Of a stretch of DNA of 64,000 bases, positions 1-7,938 are shown one piece after another. Within the stretch, counting starts at the first letter, position 1; the number at the start of each line of letters is the position of its first letter. Below the pieces are notes generated by a model. The model saw nothing but the letters and a program-made list of their open reading frames with translations. It was not told the origin of the DNA and did not search any database. The position numbers and the translations under genes are program-made. Origin of the DNA: Bacillota bacterium (lineage in GTDB: Bacteria > Bacillota > Clostridia > Peptostreptococcales > Anaerovoracaceae); the NCBI GenBank assembly GCA_017432345.1, contig JAFRJI010000009.1, positions 1 to 64,000 of the forward strand, written 5' to 3'.

Positions 1-266
1 GCTTCGAATACCATATGTCTGGAGGTGTTTCCGATCTTATCTATTTCACCATAGGCTTCGATGTAGTCGCCGGCATATGTCGGTGCCAGGAATTCTACGT
101 TGTCATAAGCGCAGAAGAGACCTTCGTCTCCATCGAGCTTGATCAGCAGTTCGGTCGCAACGTCACCAAAGAGGTGTACCATGTGTGCGCCGTCAACCAG
201 TTCGCCGCCGTAGTGTGCATCTTTTGCAGACATTCTGAGTCTTAACGTTGAAGTAATCTTTTCCAT
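1..266 (-). CDS. kal: 3-aminobutyryl-CoA ammonia-lyase, partial (3' end outside window)
   Basis: The visible 88 codons read as the N-terminus of Kal, a hotdog-fold enzyme that removes ammonia from L-3-aminobutyryl-CoA to give crotonyl-CoA late in lysine fermentation. The segments [32 protein letters not shown] and [18 protein letters not shown] match what I know of this family. The ATG at 266 follows an AAGGAG site. The gene runs off the left edge and is divergent from the activator gene at 414, with a sigma-54 promoter between them. kce normally lies near kal and may be just outside the window (inference). Confidence 0.88.
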   Translation of the reverse strand, partial: MEKITSTLRLRMSAKDAHYGGELVDGAHMVHLFGDVATELLIKLDGDEGLFCAYDNVEFLAPTYAGDYIEAYGEIDKIGNTSRHMVFE

Positions 267-336
267 GTTGATCTCCTTTTTCATTTTTAACCATTCCGCC
301 GGAGCGGATCAACTAACCGATACTATTTTAATATAT

Positions 337-353
337 TGCAAAAGCAATGCCAA
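337..353 (-). promoter_or_regulatory. sigma-54 (-24/-12) promoter for kal
   Basis: Read on the - strand this is TTGGCATTGCTTTTGCA, against the sigma-54 consensus TTGGCACGNNNNTTGCW. The GG and GC doublets are intact and the spacing is exact. Transcription would start near 326, about 60 nt before the kal ATG. The divergent gene encodes a sigma-54 activator. Confidence 0.8.
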
Positions 354-381
354 TAGTTTATTATTGGAATTGAGCAAAACT

Positions 382-397
382 GAACCGAAAATGGTTC
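382..397. promoter_or_regulatory. candidate activator-binding dyad (UAS) upstream of kal
   Basis: GAACCGAAAATGGTTC is a dyad, GAACC-N6-GGTTC (one more base pairs on each side). The same 16-bp architecture recurs at 2544-2559 and, with one degenerate half, at 2576-2591, upstream of the other sigma-54 promoter. That makes it the best candidate site for the activator encoded at 414. Confidence 0.55.
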
Positions 398-413
398 ACG
401 AAAGGAAACCGAT

Positions 414-2486
414 ATGAACAGTTACGGACTCGATCGGGTGATCGCACCGAAACAGGTATTCCCCGCATCCGCATGGGAACTGGACAACAGCAGCGAATTG
501 AAATCCGGAGAGATGCGCATCAGCCTGCGACGCATACACGTGGAAAGCACCAGCTTCCGGCAGATCTGCCAGGAGGCGGCCAACGATGAGGAACTGATCG
601 GCGAAAAGATCAAAGACATCGTCATCCGCCGCGGCAAGCTCCATAATCCGGTAACGGACACAGGCGGCCTGTTTTACGGCATCATCGAGGAGATCGATAA
701 GGATTACAACAATGTCAAGGGACTGAAGGTCGGTGACGAAGTCATCTGCAACGCTTCTCTGGCCGGGGTTCCTTTGTATATCAACAGCATCACGTCTATC
801 GACAAGACGTATCCGCAGTTCGAAGCGGAGGGCTACGCGATCTGCCTGCCGGGCGTGCCGGTCATCAAGAAGCCGGACGATATGCCGATCGGGCTTTTGC
901 TTTTCGTCCTGAACGAGTCGGGAACGATCTATAAAGTGGGCCGTGAAGCGGTTGGAAAGCAGCGGTTCGCTGTCATCGGCAACAACATGCTCATGAACCT
1001 GATTTACGGGTATGCGATCCGGAACGCGACCGGCCCGGAAGCGGAGATCTACTGCGTGTTTGACCGGAATACGGAAGTCATGCTGGAAGGAGGAGGCCTC
1101 CAGGAGATCTCGACGCAGGTCTTCAATCAGGTCTCGTATCACAACCTGATGAAACCGGTGGCCTGCCTGCGTAGTTTCAGTGGCTATCCGGGCATCGACA
1201 TGGTGGTCAACTGCGCCGATATTCCGGGCGCGGAAACGGTCAGCGTCATGGCCACGAAGTCCGGCGGAACGGTGGTGTTCGCTAACTTCATGAGCAACTA
1301 CAATATGGCCCTCTACGTTACCGAGGCGATATCCCGGGACATCCGCATCACTTGCGCGGAAGGGTACCTCGAAGAGTACGACGAGTACGACTTCGACATC
1401 GTCCGCGGCATCGCTCCGTTCCTCGAGAACGCGCTGGTCAGCCGGGACAAGATGCGCCGCAAAGGCTACCGTTCCGAAACCGACAAGGCGGTCTTTGATC
1501 ACTACAACCACTATGATCTCTCGACGGCGGAAGATCTGGTGGCGGTCAGCCGCAAAATGCTCTCCGTACTGGACGAGATCATGAGCGTTTCCCGGTATGA
1601 CTGCAACGTTCTGATCACCGGGCAGACCGGCGTCGGCAAAGAAAAAGTGGCGAATATCATACAAAAAAACAGCGCCCGCAAAATGCAGCCGTTCGTCAAG
1701 ATCAACTGCGCGTCCATCTCCCCGAACCTGATGGAATCGGAGTTCTTCGGCTACGAGAAGGGGGCGTTCACCGGCGCTGATACGAAAGGCAAACGGGGCT
1801 ATTTCGAGGTGGCCGAGGGCGGCATCATTTTCCTGGACGAAGTAGGGGAACTGCCGCTGGACATCCAGGCAAAGCTCCTGCGTGTCATCCAGGACGGCGA
1901 ATTCATGCGGGTCGGCGGCACCAAGCCGGTCAAGACCAATGTCCGGATCATCTCCGCGACCAACCGGAATCTGGAGGAACAGGTCGTGAACAAAGCCTTC
2001 CGGCGCGATCTCTATTACCGGCTCAACGTATTCCCGATCAACGTCCCGTCGCTGGACGAGCGGAAGGAAGACATCCCGCCGCTCATCGACAGCTTCATCC
2101 GCAAATACAACGAGAAGTTCGGCGTCCATAAGTTCATCGATGAAGAAGCTAAGGAGTACATGGCCGGATGCAGCTGGCCAGGCAATATCCGGGAACTCGA
2201 GAACGTGACCCAGCGCCTGATGATCTCCAGCCAGAACGATACCATTACGCTGCTGGACGTGATGCGGGAACTGGGCGGCGATGTGATGGGCTCGGTCGAC
2301 ATAGAGAGCCAGATGCAGAAAGTCAATGAAGGTGACATCGACCTGACCAGCATGGTCGAATCCTTCGAGAAGGGGATCCTCCAGCAGGCCTGCGAGAAGT
2401 ACGGATCCACCAGAAAGACAGCGAAGGCCATCGGAATCTCCCAGACGCAGCTAGTCCGAAAGAAGAACAAGTACGGAATCGAGTAG
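414..2486 (+). CDS. sigma-54-dependent activator with a Kdd-like (diaminohexanoate dehydrogenase) sensor domain
   Basis: Predicted activator of the lysine fermentation genes. Residues 1 to about 345 align along their length with Kdd, encoded just downstream: both begin with a YG-x-x-RVI-x-PK motif and share the DDMP segment and overall order. The Rossmann loop that reads GGGGKSG in Kdd is GNNMLMN here (about residues 189-195), so dinucleotide binding is probably lost and the fold reused to sense a pathway intermediate (inference). Residues about 375-610 form an AAA+ sigma-54 interaction domain with Walker A GQTGVGKE (near 400), the sigma-54 contact loop GAFTGA (450-455) and Walker B IIFLDE (near 471). 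The C-terminal 30 residues are a Fis-type helix-turn-helix. No receiver, PAS or GAF domain is visible. It is divergent from kal and upstream of kdd. Confidence 0.9.
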   Translation: MNSYGLDRVIAPKQVFPASAWELDNSSELKSGEMRISLRRIHVESTSFRQICQEAANDEELIGEKIKDIVIRRGKLHNPVTDTGGLFYGIIEEIDKDYNNVKGLKVGDEVICNASLAGVPLYINSITSIDKTYPQFEAEGYAICLPGVPVIKKPDDMPIGLLLFVLNESGTIYKVGREAVGKQRFAVIGNNMLMNLIYGYAIRNATGPEAEIYCVFDRNTEVMLEGGGLQEISTQVFNQVSYHNLMKPVACLRSFSGYPGIDMVVNCADIPGAETVSVMATKSGGTVVFANFMSNYNMALYVTEAISRDIRITCAEGYLEEYDEYDFDIVRGIAPFLENALVSRDKMRRKGYRSETDKAVFDHYNHYDLSTAEDLVAVSRKMLSVLDEIMSVSRYDCNVLITGQTGVGKEKVANIIQKNSARKMQPFVKINCASISPNLMESEFFGYEKGAFTGADTKGKRGYFEVAEGGIIFLDEVGELPLDIQAKLLRVIQDGEFMRVGGTKPVKTNVRIISATNRNLEEQVVNKAFRRDLYYRLNVFPINVPSLDERKEDIPPLIDSFIRKYNEKFGVHKFIDEEAKEYMAGCSWPGNIRELENVTQRLMISSQNDTITLLDVMRELGGDVMGSVDIESQMQKVNEGDIDLTSMVESFEKGILQQACEKYGSTRKTAKAIGISQTQLVRKKNKYGIE

Positions 2487-2530
2487 CGCCGCGGGGACGA
2501 AAAGTTTGTGATAAATATAACGATATGTGA

Positions 2531-2572
2531 ATAAAAAACATGCGAACCGATTTCGGTTCGCATGTTTTTTAT
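2531..2572. terminator. perfect 20-bp-arm hairpin after the activator gene, terminator-like on both strands
   Basis: A 42-nt perfect palindrome (arms 2531-2550 and 2553-2572) with a GC core flanked by A6 and T6, as in a Rho-independent terminator. It lies 44 nt after the activator stop. Its core, GAACCGATTTCGGTTC, has the same dyad found upstream of kal, so it may also be an activator-binding site. Confidence 0.75.
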
Positions 2573-2591
2573 TTAGAACCGAAAACGAATC
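2544..2591. promoter_or_regulatory. candidate pair of activator-binding dyads (UAS) upstream of kdd
   Basis: GAACC-N6-GGTTC at 2544-2559 is followed by GAACC-N6-GAATC at 2576-2591, a degenerate second copy. The copies are 32 bp apart, about three helical turns. They lie about 180-230 bp upstream of the sigma-54 promoter at 2772, a usual range for enhancer-binding proteins. The 2592-2771 stretch shows no other gene or clear element. Confidence 0.5.
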
Positions 2592-2771
2592 GAAATTGAG
2601 GGAAAACTGGCAAATATTGGTTAAAACGGCTAAAAATAAAGCTCGGCAAGGTCCTGAAGCGCCGCGCGCAAAAAAGTTTTTGCATAAACGGAGAAAGAAA
2701 AACGCCGAGAAACCGCTAAAAATAGGGAACGAAGTAGAACCGCCGAAAGTGGCGAAAAGTCTGTTAAATTT

Positions 2772-2788
2772 TTGGCACAACAATTGCT
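2772..2788 (+). promoter_or_regulatory. sigma-54 (-24/-12) promoter for the kdd-kam-ato operon
   Basis: TTGGCACAACAATTGCT matches the sigma-54 consensus TTGGCACGNNNNTTGCW at every fixed base except the final G of the -24 box. The start point would be near 2799, leaving a leader of about 80 nt that contains a short AAAGGC/GCCTTT hairpin and ends in AGGAGG before the kdd ATG. Confidence 0.88.
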
Positions 2789-2880
2789 ACTTTATATAGT
2801 CACGTTAAAGCAGCCTTTGTGATAAAGGCATAAGCCTTTGCATAAGGCTATCAAATAATTATTTTTAGGAGGACTAAAAC

Positions 2881-3942
2881 ATGAAAAAAGGAAACCCTTA
2901 CGGAACACACAGAGTTATCTCACCGAAAGGCGTTCTGCCACAGCCTGCAGACGTAGTCGACAACACGATGGAAATCTATGACAACGAGATCCTGATCGAC
3001 GTCAAGACGCTGAACATCGACTCCGCTTCATTCACAGAAATCTGCAGACAGGTTCTGGGCAAGAAGCCGGCTGAGATCGAAACTCAGGAAGAAAAGGACA
3101 AGGTTGCACAGTGCATGAAGGATATCGTAGCGAAGGCTGGAAAGCACAAGAACCCTTGGACTGGTTCCGGCGGAATGCTGATCGGTACTGTTAAGGAAAT
3201 CGGACCTGAATGGAAGGGTGACCTGAAGGTCGGCGACAAGATCGCAACTCTGGTTTCACTGTCCCTGACTCCGCTGGTCATCGAAGAGATCCACGAGATG
3301 AGACCGGCTATCGACCAGGTCGACATCACTGGACAGGCGATCCTCTTCCAGAGCGGCATCTATGCGAAGCTTCCTGACGACATGCCGGAAGGTCTGGCAC
3401 TGTCCGCACTGGACGTTGCTGGTGCTCCTGCACAGACAGGCAAGCTGGTTCAGCAGGGCCAGAAAGTTCTCGTTATCGGCGGCGGCGGCAAGTCCGGTCT
3501 TCTCTGCCTGTATGAAGCAAAGAAGAGAGCTGGAGTAACTGGTCTGGTTGTTTGCGCAGCTGGTTCCCAGAAGTCCGAAGACAGAGCTAGAGCTCTGGAT
3601 CTGGCAGACGAATACTTCCACATGGACGCTGCTGATGCAGTCGGCATGTATGAGAAGGCTATGGAGCTGACCAATGGCGAACTGTATGACGTAGTTATCA
3701 ACTGCGTATCCATCGAGAACACTGAGATGGGCTCCATCCTCAGCTGCAAGGACGATGGTACTGTATACTTCTTCTCAATGGCTACCAGCTTCACTAAGGC
3801 TGCCCTCGGAGCAGAAGGTGTTGGCAAGGACGTTAACATGATCGTTGGTAACGGATACACGAAGGGTCACGCTGAGATCACTCTTCAGGAGCTGAGAGAG
3901 CACGAAGGCCTCAGAAAGCTCTTTGAAGAAATGTATGCATAA
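2881..3942 (+). CDS. kdd: L-erythro-3,5-diaminohexanoate dehydrogenase
   Basis: Oxidises L-erythro-3,5-diaminohexanoate to 3-keto-5-aminohexanoate (NAD-linked), the third step of lysine fermentation. At 353 residues it has the family length, an N-terminal catalytic part and a Rossmann fold with VIGGGGKSG at about 198-206. The ATG follows AGGAGG at 7-nt spacing. It is the first gene after the sigma-54 promoter, and kamA follows 55 nt later. Arginine is encoded almost entirely by AGA, unlike the CGN-rich activator gene, which suggests very high expression. The paralogous N-terminus of the activator supports the identification. Confidence 0.92.
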   Translation: MKKGNPYGTHRVISPKGVLPQPADVVDNTMEIYDNEILIDVKTLNIDSASFTEICRQVLGKKPAEIETQEEKDKVAQCMKDIVAKAGKHKNPWTGSGGMLIGTVKEIGPEWKGDLKVGDKIATLVSLSLTPLVIEEIHEMRPAIDQVDITGQAILFQSGIYAKLPDDMPEGLALSALDVAGAPAQTGKLVQQGQKVLVIGGGGKSGLLCLYEAKKRAGVTGLVVCAAGSQKSEDRARALDLADEYFHMDAADAVGMYEKAMELTNGELYDVVINCVSIENTEMGSILSCKDDGTVYFFSMATSFTKAALGAEGVGKDVNMIVGNGYTKGHAEITLQELREHEGLRKLFEEMYA

Positions 3943-3997
3943 TCACAGTGCATAATCAGGTATTGAGCAATTAACAAACGATGAAAAGGAGATAAAC

Positions 3998-5257
3998 ATG
4001 GCAATTAGAAACTGGAAAGACATCCCTCTTTTTAAGGATGTAACAGAAGAACAGTGGAACGACTGGCATTGGCAGGTTGCGAACAGACTGGACTCCGTTG
4101 AGAAGATCAAGCAGGTCGTCAACCTGACTCCGGAAGAAGAAGCCGACATCGAGAAAGTTATGCACGGCTTCCGCGTAGGGATCACTCCTTACTATGCTTC
4201 CCTGATGGATCCGGATGATCCTAGCTGCCCGGTCAGAATGCAGGCAGTTCCTACACTGGCTGAGACGCACAGAGGCGAAGCTGACATGCTCGACCCTCTG
4301 CACGAAGACGAAGACTCCCCGGCTCCTGGCCTGACGCACAGATATCCGGACAGAGTCCTCTTCCTGATCACTGACCAGTGCTCCATGTACTGCAGACACT
4401 GCACCAGAAGAAGACTCGCAGGTGAAACCGACGGCGCGAGAAGCATGGAAGACATCAACGCTTGCATCGACTACATCAAGAGAACTCCGGTCGTCAGAGA
4501 CGTACTGCTTTCCGGCGGTGACGCTCTCTGCGTTGAGGACGACGTACTTGAGTACATCATCAGCGAGCTGAGAAAGATCGACCACGTTGAGATCGTACGT
4601 ATCGGATCCAGAACACCGGTCGTTATGCCGCAGAGAATCACGGACAATCTGGTCAACATGCTGAAGAAGTATCACCCGATCTGGCTGAACACGCACTTCA
4701 ACCACCCGAAAGAATGGACTCCGGATGCTGCAGAAGCCTGCCGCAAGCTGGCTGACGCTGGTATTCCTCTCGGCAACCAGTCCGTACTGCTCAGAGGCGT
4801 CAACGATGACGTTCATGTCATGAGAAACCTCGTACACCTCTGCTGCAAGAACAGAGTTCGTCCGTACTACATCTATCAGTGCGACCTGTCACTGGGTATC
4901 GAGCACTTCAGAACTCCGGTATCAAAGGGCATCGAGCTGATCGAAGGACTGAGAGGACACACCTCCGGTTACGCAGTACCGACATTCGTAGTCGATGCTC
5001 CTGGCGGCGGCGGTAAGACTCCGGTAATGCCTCAGTACGTCATTTCCCAGACTCCGGACAAGGTCATCCTGAGAAACTACGAAGGCGTTATCACGACTTA
5101 CACAGAGCCTACCATGCTTCCGAAGCTGCAGTGCAGCTATGAGAACTGCAAGAACGTCGAAGACTATCGTTATGAAGGCGTTGCAGGACTGGCACAGGGC
5201 GAGAGAATGTCCATGGAACCGGCACATCTGCTGAGACACGAAAGAAACAAGAAATAA
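3998..5257 (+). CDS. kamA: lysine 2,3-aminomutase
   Basis: Radical-SAM and PLP enzyme converting L-lysine to L-beta-lysine, the first step of the pathway. The [4Fe-4S]-binding motif is C-SMY-C-RH-C with cysteines at 128, 132 and 135. The PLP lysine lies in the glycine-rich PGGGGKTPV segment at residue 340, equivalent to Lys337 of the Clostridium enzyme as I recall it. The 419-residue length is normal. A GGAG site precedes the ATG. Codon use is AGA-biased, as in kdd and atoDA, consistent with a highly expressed catabolic enzyme. kamB starts only 4 nt after the stop. Confidence 0.96.
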   Translation: MAIRNWKDIPLFKDVTEEQWNDWHWQVANRLDSVEKIKQVVNLTPEEEADIEKVMHGFRVGITPYYASLMDPDDPSCPVRMQAVPTLAETHRGEADMLDPLHEDEDSPAPGLTHRYPDRVLFLITDQCSMYCRHCTRRRLAGETDGARSMEDINACIDYIKRTPVVRDVLLSGGDALCVEDDVLEYIISELRKIDHVEIVRIGSRTPVVMPQRITDNLVNMLKKYHPIWLNTHFNHPKEWTPDAAEACRKLADAGIPLGNQSVLLRGVNDDVHVMRNLVHLCCKNRVRPYYIYQCDLSLGIEHFRTPVSKGIELIEGLRGHTSGYAVPTFVVDAPGGGGKTPVMPQYVISQTPDKVILRNYEGVITTYTEPTMLPKLQCSYENCKNVEDYRYEGVAGLAQGERMSMEPAHLLRHERNKK

Positions 5258-5261
5258 GTAA

Positions 5262-6275
5262 ATGTACCTTTTAGAAGAACTATCGCAGAAATACAAGAGA
5301 ATATCCATCGTAGGCATGGCGAAAAACGCCGGCAAAACGACAGCTCTCAACTATCTTATCGAAGAAGCCATGGATGAAGGTATCGTTCTCGGTATCACAT
5401 CCACCGGCCGGGATGGAGAGGGCACAGACGTTGTCACGGGTACTGACAAACCTCGTGTATTTCTCGATACAGACACTATCGTATCGGTGCCTACGCAGCT
5501 CTATGAACTGGCGGATGCCGGACTCGAGATCGTCAAGATGACCGACTACGGTTCCTCGCTGGGGCAGATCATGCTCTGCAGGGTCGTCAGCAGCGGTTAC
5601 GTACAAGTGGCCGGGCCGGTAATCAACGCCCAACACATAGAGATGTGTGAAGAAATGCTTCGGTTAGGTGCCCAACTGGTGCTTATAGATGGTGCGATAG
5701 ACCGGAAATCTATCGCGGCGCCGGGGACATCTGATGCGATCATCCTGTCCACAGGAGCGGTTTTATCGAGAAAAATGAGCAAGGTCGTAGAGGAGACGGT
5801 CCACACCGTCACCCTCTACCGCCTTCCTTGTCTTGAAGATGGACAGGAGAGAGATTTATTGACCGGAGAAAACGGCGAAAAAATACTGCTCATCAAAGAG
5901 GGCAAAGTGGTGACCCTTGATCGCAGCACCGGCCTGGGCGCAGGGAAATACCTGGACGCGCAGATCGATGACACGGTTTCCCACGTATTTGTTCCGGGAG
6001 CTTTTACACACAGCGTTGTAGCTGACATCAACCCTAAAAAACTGAAACACCTCACTTTCGTGCTGAAAGATCCGACGAAGATTTTCTTCGGCCCGACGAT
6101 GTGGAATCAGTTCCGGAAGAGGGGTCTGGTCGTAAAGGTCCTCGAGAACATCAAAGTGGCGGCGATCACCGTCAACCCGACCTCACCGAGCGGTTATGCA
6201 TTCGATCATGAAGAACTCGTTAACGCTATGCAAGAGGCCATCCCTGATATTCCTGTAATAGATGTGCGAATGTAG
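5262..6275 (+). CDS. kamB: KamB, P-loop protein conserved in lysine fermentation clusters
   Basis: A 337-residue protein of unproven function that accompanies kamD/E in lysine fermenters. A P-loop (GMAKNAGKTT, about residues 18-27) marks it as a nucleotide-binding protein, and I see no signal peptide or membrane segment. It starts 4 nt after kamA with no strong Shine-Dalgarno site, so translation is probably coupled. Together with KamC it could be an ATP-driven chaperone or reactivase for the B12-dependent lysine 5,6-aminomutase, an enzyme prone to suicide inactivation. That role is inferred only from position and nucleotide-binding motifs. Confidence 0.75.
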   Translation: MYLLEELSQKYKRISIVGMAKNAGKTTALNYLIEEAMDEGIVLGITSTGRDGEGTDVVTGTDKPRVFLDTDTIVSVPTQLYELADAGLEIVKMTDYGSSLGQIMLCRVVSSGYVQVAGPVINAQHIEMCEEMLRLGAQLVLIDGAIDRKSIAAPGTSDAIILSTGAVLSRKMSKVVEETVHTVTLYRLPCLEDGQERDLLTGENGEKILLIKEGKVVTLDRSTGLGAGKYLDAQIDDTVSHVFVPGAFTHSVVADINPKKLKHLTFVLKDPTKIFFGPTMWNQFRKRGLVVKVLENIKVAAITVNPTSPSGYAFDHEELVNAMQEAIPDIPVIDVRM

Positions 6276-6287
6276 GAGAATGATCCC

Positions 6288-7925
6288 ATGTCGACAGCAA
6301 ACATGAGACTGGCAAATCAAAAAACAAGACGCGAGACAGGGCTGGATTATGTAGTTTCTGCCATGAACCTGCTGACGCCGTTCGGCACGAAGCAGGTCAA
6401 AGACCAGAAACCGTTCTTCCCGGGGCAGGAGGAGGCCCTGGAACAGGAACTGGACCGGGTCGCGAAAATGGCCGAGACGGCGGAAGAGCATAGCAAGGAC
6501 ATTGGGATTTTGCAAGAGACCTTCATGATGATTAAGGACAATACGTTCACGATCGAGAGAAGTGAAAACTCCGTATTGACCGTCGTTGAGATCTTTGAAG
6601 TGAAGAACCTGATGCTGCTCATGGAGAAACTGAGAACTTTGAGCGGCAGGATCGAACTGCCGGCAGAATACGTACCGGAGGATATCACAGAACTTCTGGA
6701 TGTGCTGGATCCGGGCGGTGACCGGCTGAACACCTTTTATATCTATGATTCGTTCTCGGAAAAGCTCGCGGAGCTGCGCCGGGACAAGAAGAACATGGAA
6801 CGGGAGATCCGCAGCAGGCAAAAGGCTTCACGCGCAGAGATCAAAGATAAGTATGGGCTGATGCTCACACCGAAATTCGACATTACGGTGTCAAAGAGCG
6901 ACAGCGACAGTATAAAAAAGATTGAAGAGATTTCCGAATTGACAAAGTCGGATGAGGACTATATGTCAGTTACCTTCGTCCTCGTGGCGGACGACGCCGT
7001 GCAGGAGATGCTCCGGCAGCTCGACGGCATCACCGCGGACATCGAAGAGGAAGAACTGAACGTACGGGAACGACTGTCAAAAGAGATCCACAAATATGCG
7101 GGCGTTCTTCTCGGGAACTGCGAGCGGATCGGCAGACTTGACATGATTCTCGCAAAGGCTTTGTACGCGAAAGCACATCAGTGCGTACGGCCGGAGATCG
7201 TCAAGGAACACATCGTAGAATTCGAAGAAGGCAGGCATTTGCAGGTTGAAGAGATCATCAAGAAAAAGGGCGGAGAGTACTGTCCGGTCGGCATCTCGCT
7301 TCGCGACGGAGTGACATGCATCACCGGCGCGAACATGGGAGGCAAGACCATCTCCCTGAAACTGACCGGAATGGTCGCGATCCTCGCCCAGTATGGCTAC
7401 TTCGTACCGTGCAAAAAAGCCCGCGTCGGTCTGAGCAATTTCATGCAGATCCTGATCGGAGACAGCCAATCCATCGAACGTGGGTTGTCCAGCTTCGGCA
7501 GCGAGATGGAAGAGCTCAAGGAGATCATCGACAACAGCAAAGACCGATCGCTTCTGCTGATCGACGAGATCGCCAGCGGGACGAATCCGGTGGAAGGACT
7601 GGCTCTTACCAAGAGCATTGTCGATTATCTGAAGACGAAGACATACATTTCCCTGATAACCACGCATTTCGAAACGGTTACAGCGGACAAGGATGTCATC
7701 AATATGCAGGTCACCGGCCTTGCGAATGTGGATTTTGACAAACTGAACAGGGAGATCCGCTACGCCAACCGGCGTGAGAGGATCAACATCATCCAGAAAT
7801 ACATGGATTATAGACTGACCCGTGTGGATGATGCGGCGGAAATCCCGAAAGATGCCTTGAACATCGCGAAAATGCTGGGCATCGATAACAGCATTATAGA
7901 AAAGGCAAAAGAATATATAGTTTAA
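6288..7925 (+). CDS. kamC: KamC, MutS-like ATPase of the lysine fermentation cluster
   Basis: A 545-residue protein whose C-terminal half is a MutS/ABC-type ATPase: Walker A TGANMGGKT (about 346-354), a signature-like region around LSSFGSEMEEL, Walker B LLLIDEIASGTNP and a switch histidine in TTHFE. The mismatch-recognition domains of true MutS are absent, so DNA repair is unlikely. It lies between kamB and kamD, 12 nt after kamB. By analogy with ATP-dependent reactivators of other B12 enzymes it may exchange damaged cofactor on lysine 5,6-aminomutase (inference). The AGGAGA before ATG 6288 supports the start. Confidence 0.78.
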   Translation: MSTANMRLANQKTRRETGLDYVVSAMNLLTPFGTKQVKDQKPFFPGQEEALEQELDRVAKMAETAEEHSKDIGILQETFMMIKDNTFTIERSENSVLTVVEIFEVKNLMLLMEKLRTLSGRIELPAEYVPEDITELLDVLDPGGDRLNTFYIYDSFSEKLAELRRDKKNMEREIRSRQKASRAEIKDKYGLMLTPKFDITVSKSDSDSIKKIEEISELTKSDEDYMSVTFVLVADDAVQEMLRQLDGITADIEEEELNVRERLSKEIHKYAGVLLGNCERIGRLDMILAKALYAKAHQCVRPEIVKEHIVEFEEGRHLQVEEIIKKKGGEYCPVGISLRDGVTCITGANMGGKTISLKLTGMVAILAQYGYFVPCKKARVGLSNFMQILIGDSQSIERGLSSFGSEMEELKEIIDNSKDRSLLLIDEIASGTNPVEGLALTKSIVDYLKTKTYISLITTHFETVTADKDVINMQVTGLANVDFDKLNREIRYANRRERINIIQKYMDYRLTRVDDAAEIPKDALNIAKMLGIDNSIIEKAKEYIV

Positions 7926-7938
7926 AAGGAGAAAAAGG

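Noticed and set aside
396-2129. 577-residue open frame on the - strand opposite the activator gene
   Set aside because: It lies entirely opposite a gene with clear AAA+ and Kdd-like domains, has no ribosome binding site and reads as low-complexity Asp/Arg/Val sequence typical of antisense frames in GC-rich genes.
6288-7925. kamC as a DNA mismatch repair MutS
   Set aside because: Only the C-terminal ATPase part is MutS-like; the mismatch-binding and connector domains are absent, and it lies inside the lysine operon.
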